From Anaerolineaceae bacterium (GTDB taxonomy: Bacteria > Chloroflexota > Anaerolineae > Anaerolineales > Anaerolineaceae): DNA of 14,930 nucleotides. Shown piece after piece: positions 14,010 through 14,930 of this stretch; position 1 is the stretch's first letter, and every line of letters begins with the position of its first letter. The position numbers were made by a program, and so were the translations under genes. Under the pieces are notes generated by a model, which saw only the letters and a list, made by a program, of their open reading frames with translations, was not told the DNA's origin and ran no database searches. Where the stretch lies: the NCBI GenBank assembly GCA_003446605.1, contig DMDF01000142.1:1-14930 (forward strand), read 5' to 3'.

Positions 14010-14930
14010 ATGTTCGAAGACTCTCTTTTTTCACAGCAGGTGTTCACGGTTTCTGAAGTGACCGGATATATCCGCTTGCTATTTGAGGAAAATCAGGATC
14101 TGCAAGATATTTGGGTTCAGGGGGAGGTTTCGAATGTGTCATTTCCAACATCCGGACATATCTATTTCACATTAAAAGATGAGAGCGCGTCTTTGCGTTG
14201 CGTGATATGGAAATGGACGGCACAGTACCTTCATATAAGACCTGAAGATGGTATGGCTGTGGATGTGCACGGAAAATTTGGGGTTTATGAAAAGGGAGGA
14301 CAGTATCAATTCTATGGCGATGCGATCCGCTCCCAGGGGGAAGGCAAGTTGTTTCAGGAATTTCTACGCCTGAAGAACAAATTAGAAGCAGAAGGATTAT
14401 TTGCTGAAGAAAGAAAAAAAGAAATTCCCGCTTTCCCGCATGTGCTCGGGGTTGTCACTTCTCCTACCGGCGCTGCCCTGCAAGATATTCTCAACACGTT
14501 GCGAAATCGTTTTCCTCTGGTGGAGGTTCTTCTTTCCCCAACGCTGGTACAGGGTGAGGGTGCTGCGCAGGCGATTGTTCGAGCCATTCACGCTTTACAG
14601 GTATCTCCCGATAAACCGGATGTTATCATCCTTGCTCGTGGCGGAGGATCACTGGAGGACCTGTGGTCTTTTAACGAAGAGCAAGTTGTGCGTGCGGTTG
14701 CCGACTCACCAATACCAATTATTAGCGGTGTGGGGCATGAAACAGATTTCACGCTGGTAGATTTTGCATCTGATCTGCGCGCTCCGACCCCAACCGGCGC
14801 GGCGGTGTTGGCGGTTCCTAATTTGATGGATTTGCAATTCACTATGCAGGCCATGGGGCTGCGTTTGAAGAAAGCTGTCGCACAAACACTTGAAGCGAAC
14901 CGGTTGGATATAAAAGAGTTGAACAATACC
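14010..14930 (+). CDS. xseA: Exodeoxyribonuclease VII large subunit, partial (3' end outside window)
   Basis: The first 307 codons of XseA, the large subunit of exonuclease VII, which with several XseB chains degrades single-stranded DNA to oligonucleotides. The N-terminal OB-fold runs from about 10 to 110 ('FTVSEVTGYIRLLFE', 'VQGEVSNVSFPTSGHIYFTL', 'FGVYEKGGQYQFY'). The catalytic domain then begins, with 'GVVTSPTGAALQDIL', 'ARGGGSLEDLWSFNEE' and 'PIISGVGHETDFTLVDF', followed by 'RAPTPTGAA'. The frame is intact to the last base; the C-terminal coiled coil and the stop are missing. The start is fixed by an in-frame TGA at 13983-13985 and the normal family N-terminus, and no ribosome site precedes it. 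It is divergent from the HIT gene. xseB would be expected just beyond the right edge. Confidence 0.96.
   Translation, partial: MFEDSLFSQQVFTVSEVTGYIRLLFEENQDLQDIWVQGEVSNVSFPTSGHIYFTLKDESASLRCVIWKWTAQYLHIRPEDGMAVDVHGKFGVYEKGGQYQFYGDAIRSQGEGKLFQEFLRLKNKLEAEGLFAEERKKEIPAFPHVLGVVTSPTGAALQDILNTLRNRFPLVEVLLSPTLVQGEGAAQAIVRAIHALQVSPDKPDVIILARGGGSLEDLWSFNEEQVVRAVADSPIPIISGVGHETDFTLVDFASDLRAPTPTGAAVLAVPNLMDLQFTMQAMGLRLKKAVAQTLEANRLDIKELNNT

Noticed and set aside
14354..14926. Several frames of 60-120 codons on both strands at the right edge
   Set aside because: All lie over xseA, whose frame is intact and clearly conserved through the window end.
1..14930. CRISPR array, phage, toxin-antitoxin or defence island
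   Set aside because: No regularly spaced repeats, integrase, capsid, nuclease-helicase or toxin motifs were seen; the large genes are recognised signalling, envelope or housekeeping families.

Overview
The window looks like a chromosomal segment of a free-living bacterium, most plausibly Chloroflexota (Anaerolineae-like). This placement is inferred from gene style: 7TM/GAF signalling proteins, lipoproteins with Thr/Pro-rich linkers, an Ap4A-phosphorylase-like HIT protein, several PspC miniproteins, and a mix of Shine-Dalgarno starts with apparently leaderless ones. No rRNA, tRNA, CRISPR array, intact insertion sequence or phage gene was found.

Layout. Positions 1-298 hold the end of an alpha/beta hydrolase (+). 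A forward block follows: a membrane 7TM-PAS-GAF-GAF-GGDEF diguanylate cyclase (527-3094), a PlsC-like acyltransferase (3206-4099), a coupled pair of lipoproteins (a beta-sandwich protein at 4325-5050 and a six-bladed TolB-like propeller at 5047-6042), and a PspC miniprotein (6262-6492). Convergent to it on the minus strand are a second diguanylate cyclase (PAS-PAS-GGDEF, 6929-8548) and an overlapping hotdog thioesterase (6502-6945). A second forward block has a DUF4345-like membrane protein (8641-8985), a 9-TM GAF-GAF-HD-GYP phosphodiesterase (9246-11780) and a second PspC protein (11853-12047), closed by a strong hairpin terminator. A minus-strand operon HIT hydrolase - GNAT acetyltransferase - FkbM methyltransferase (13952 to 12094) follows, and divergent from it is xseA, the exonuclease VII large subunit, which runs off the right edge.

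Theme. Three c-di-GMP enzymes lie within about 11.3 kb: two cyclases with intact active sites and RxxD inhibitory sites, and one HD-GYP phosphodiesterase with its metal-ligand motifs. Each has a different membrane/PAS/GAF sensor. They sit among envelope genes (acyltransferase, lipoproteins, PspC, DUF4345), which suggests a signalling and envelope neighbourhood. They are not one operon.

Less ordinary signals are mostly at gene starts: two genes whose -10 box lies against the start codon (4325 and xseA at 14010), a symmetric -10 shared by xseA and the HIT gene, a good promoter preceded by two 7-bp direct repeats before the HD-GYP gene, a 24-codon leader ORF ending 4 nt before that gene, and a 43-codon ORF joined by an ATGA overlap to the first cyclase. 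I found no clear new defence or mobile system.
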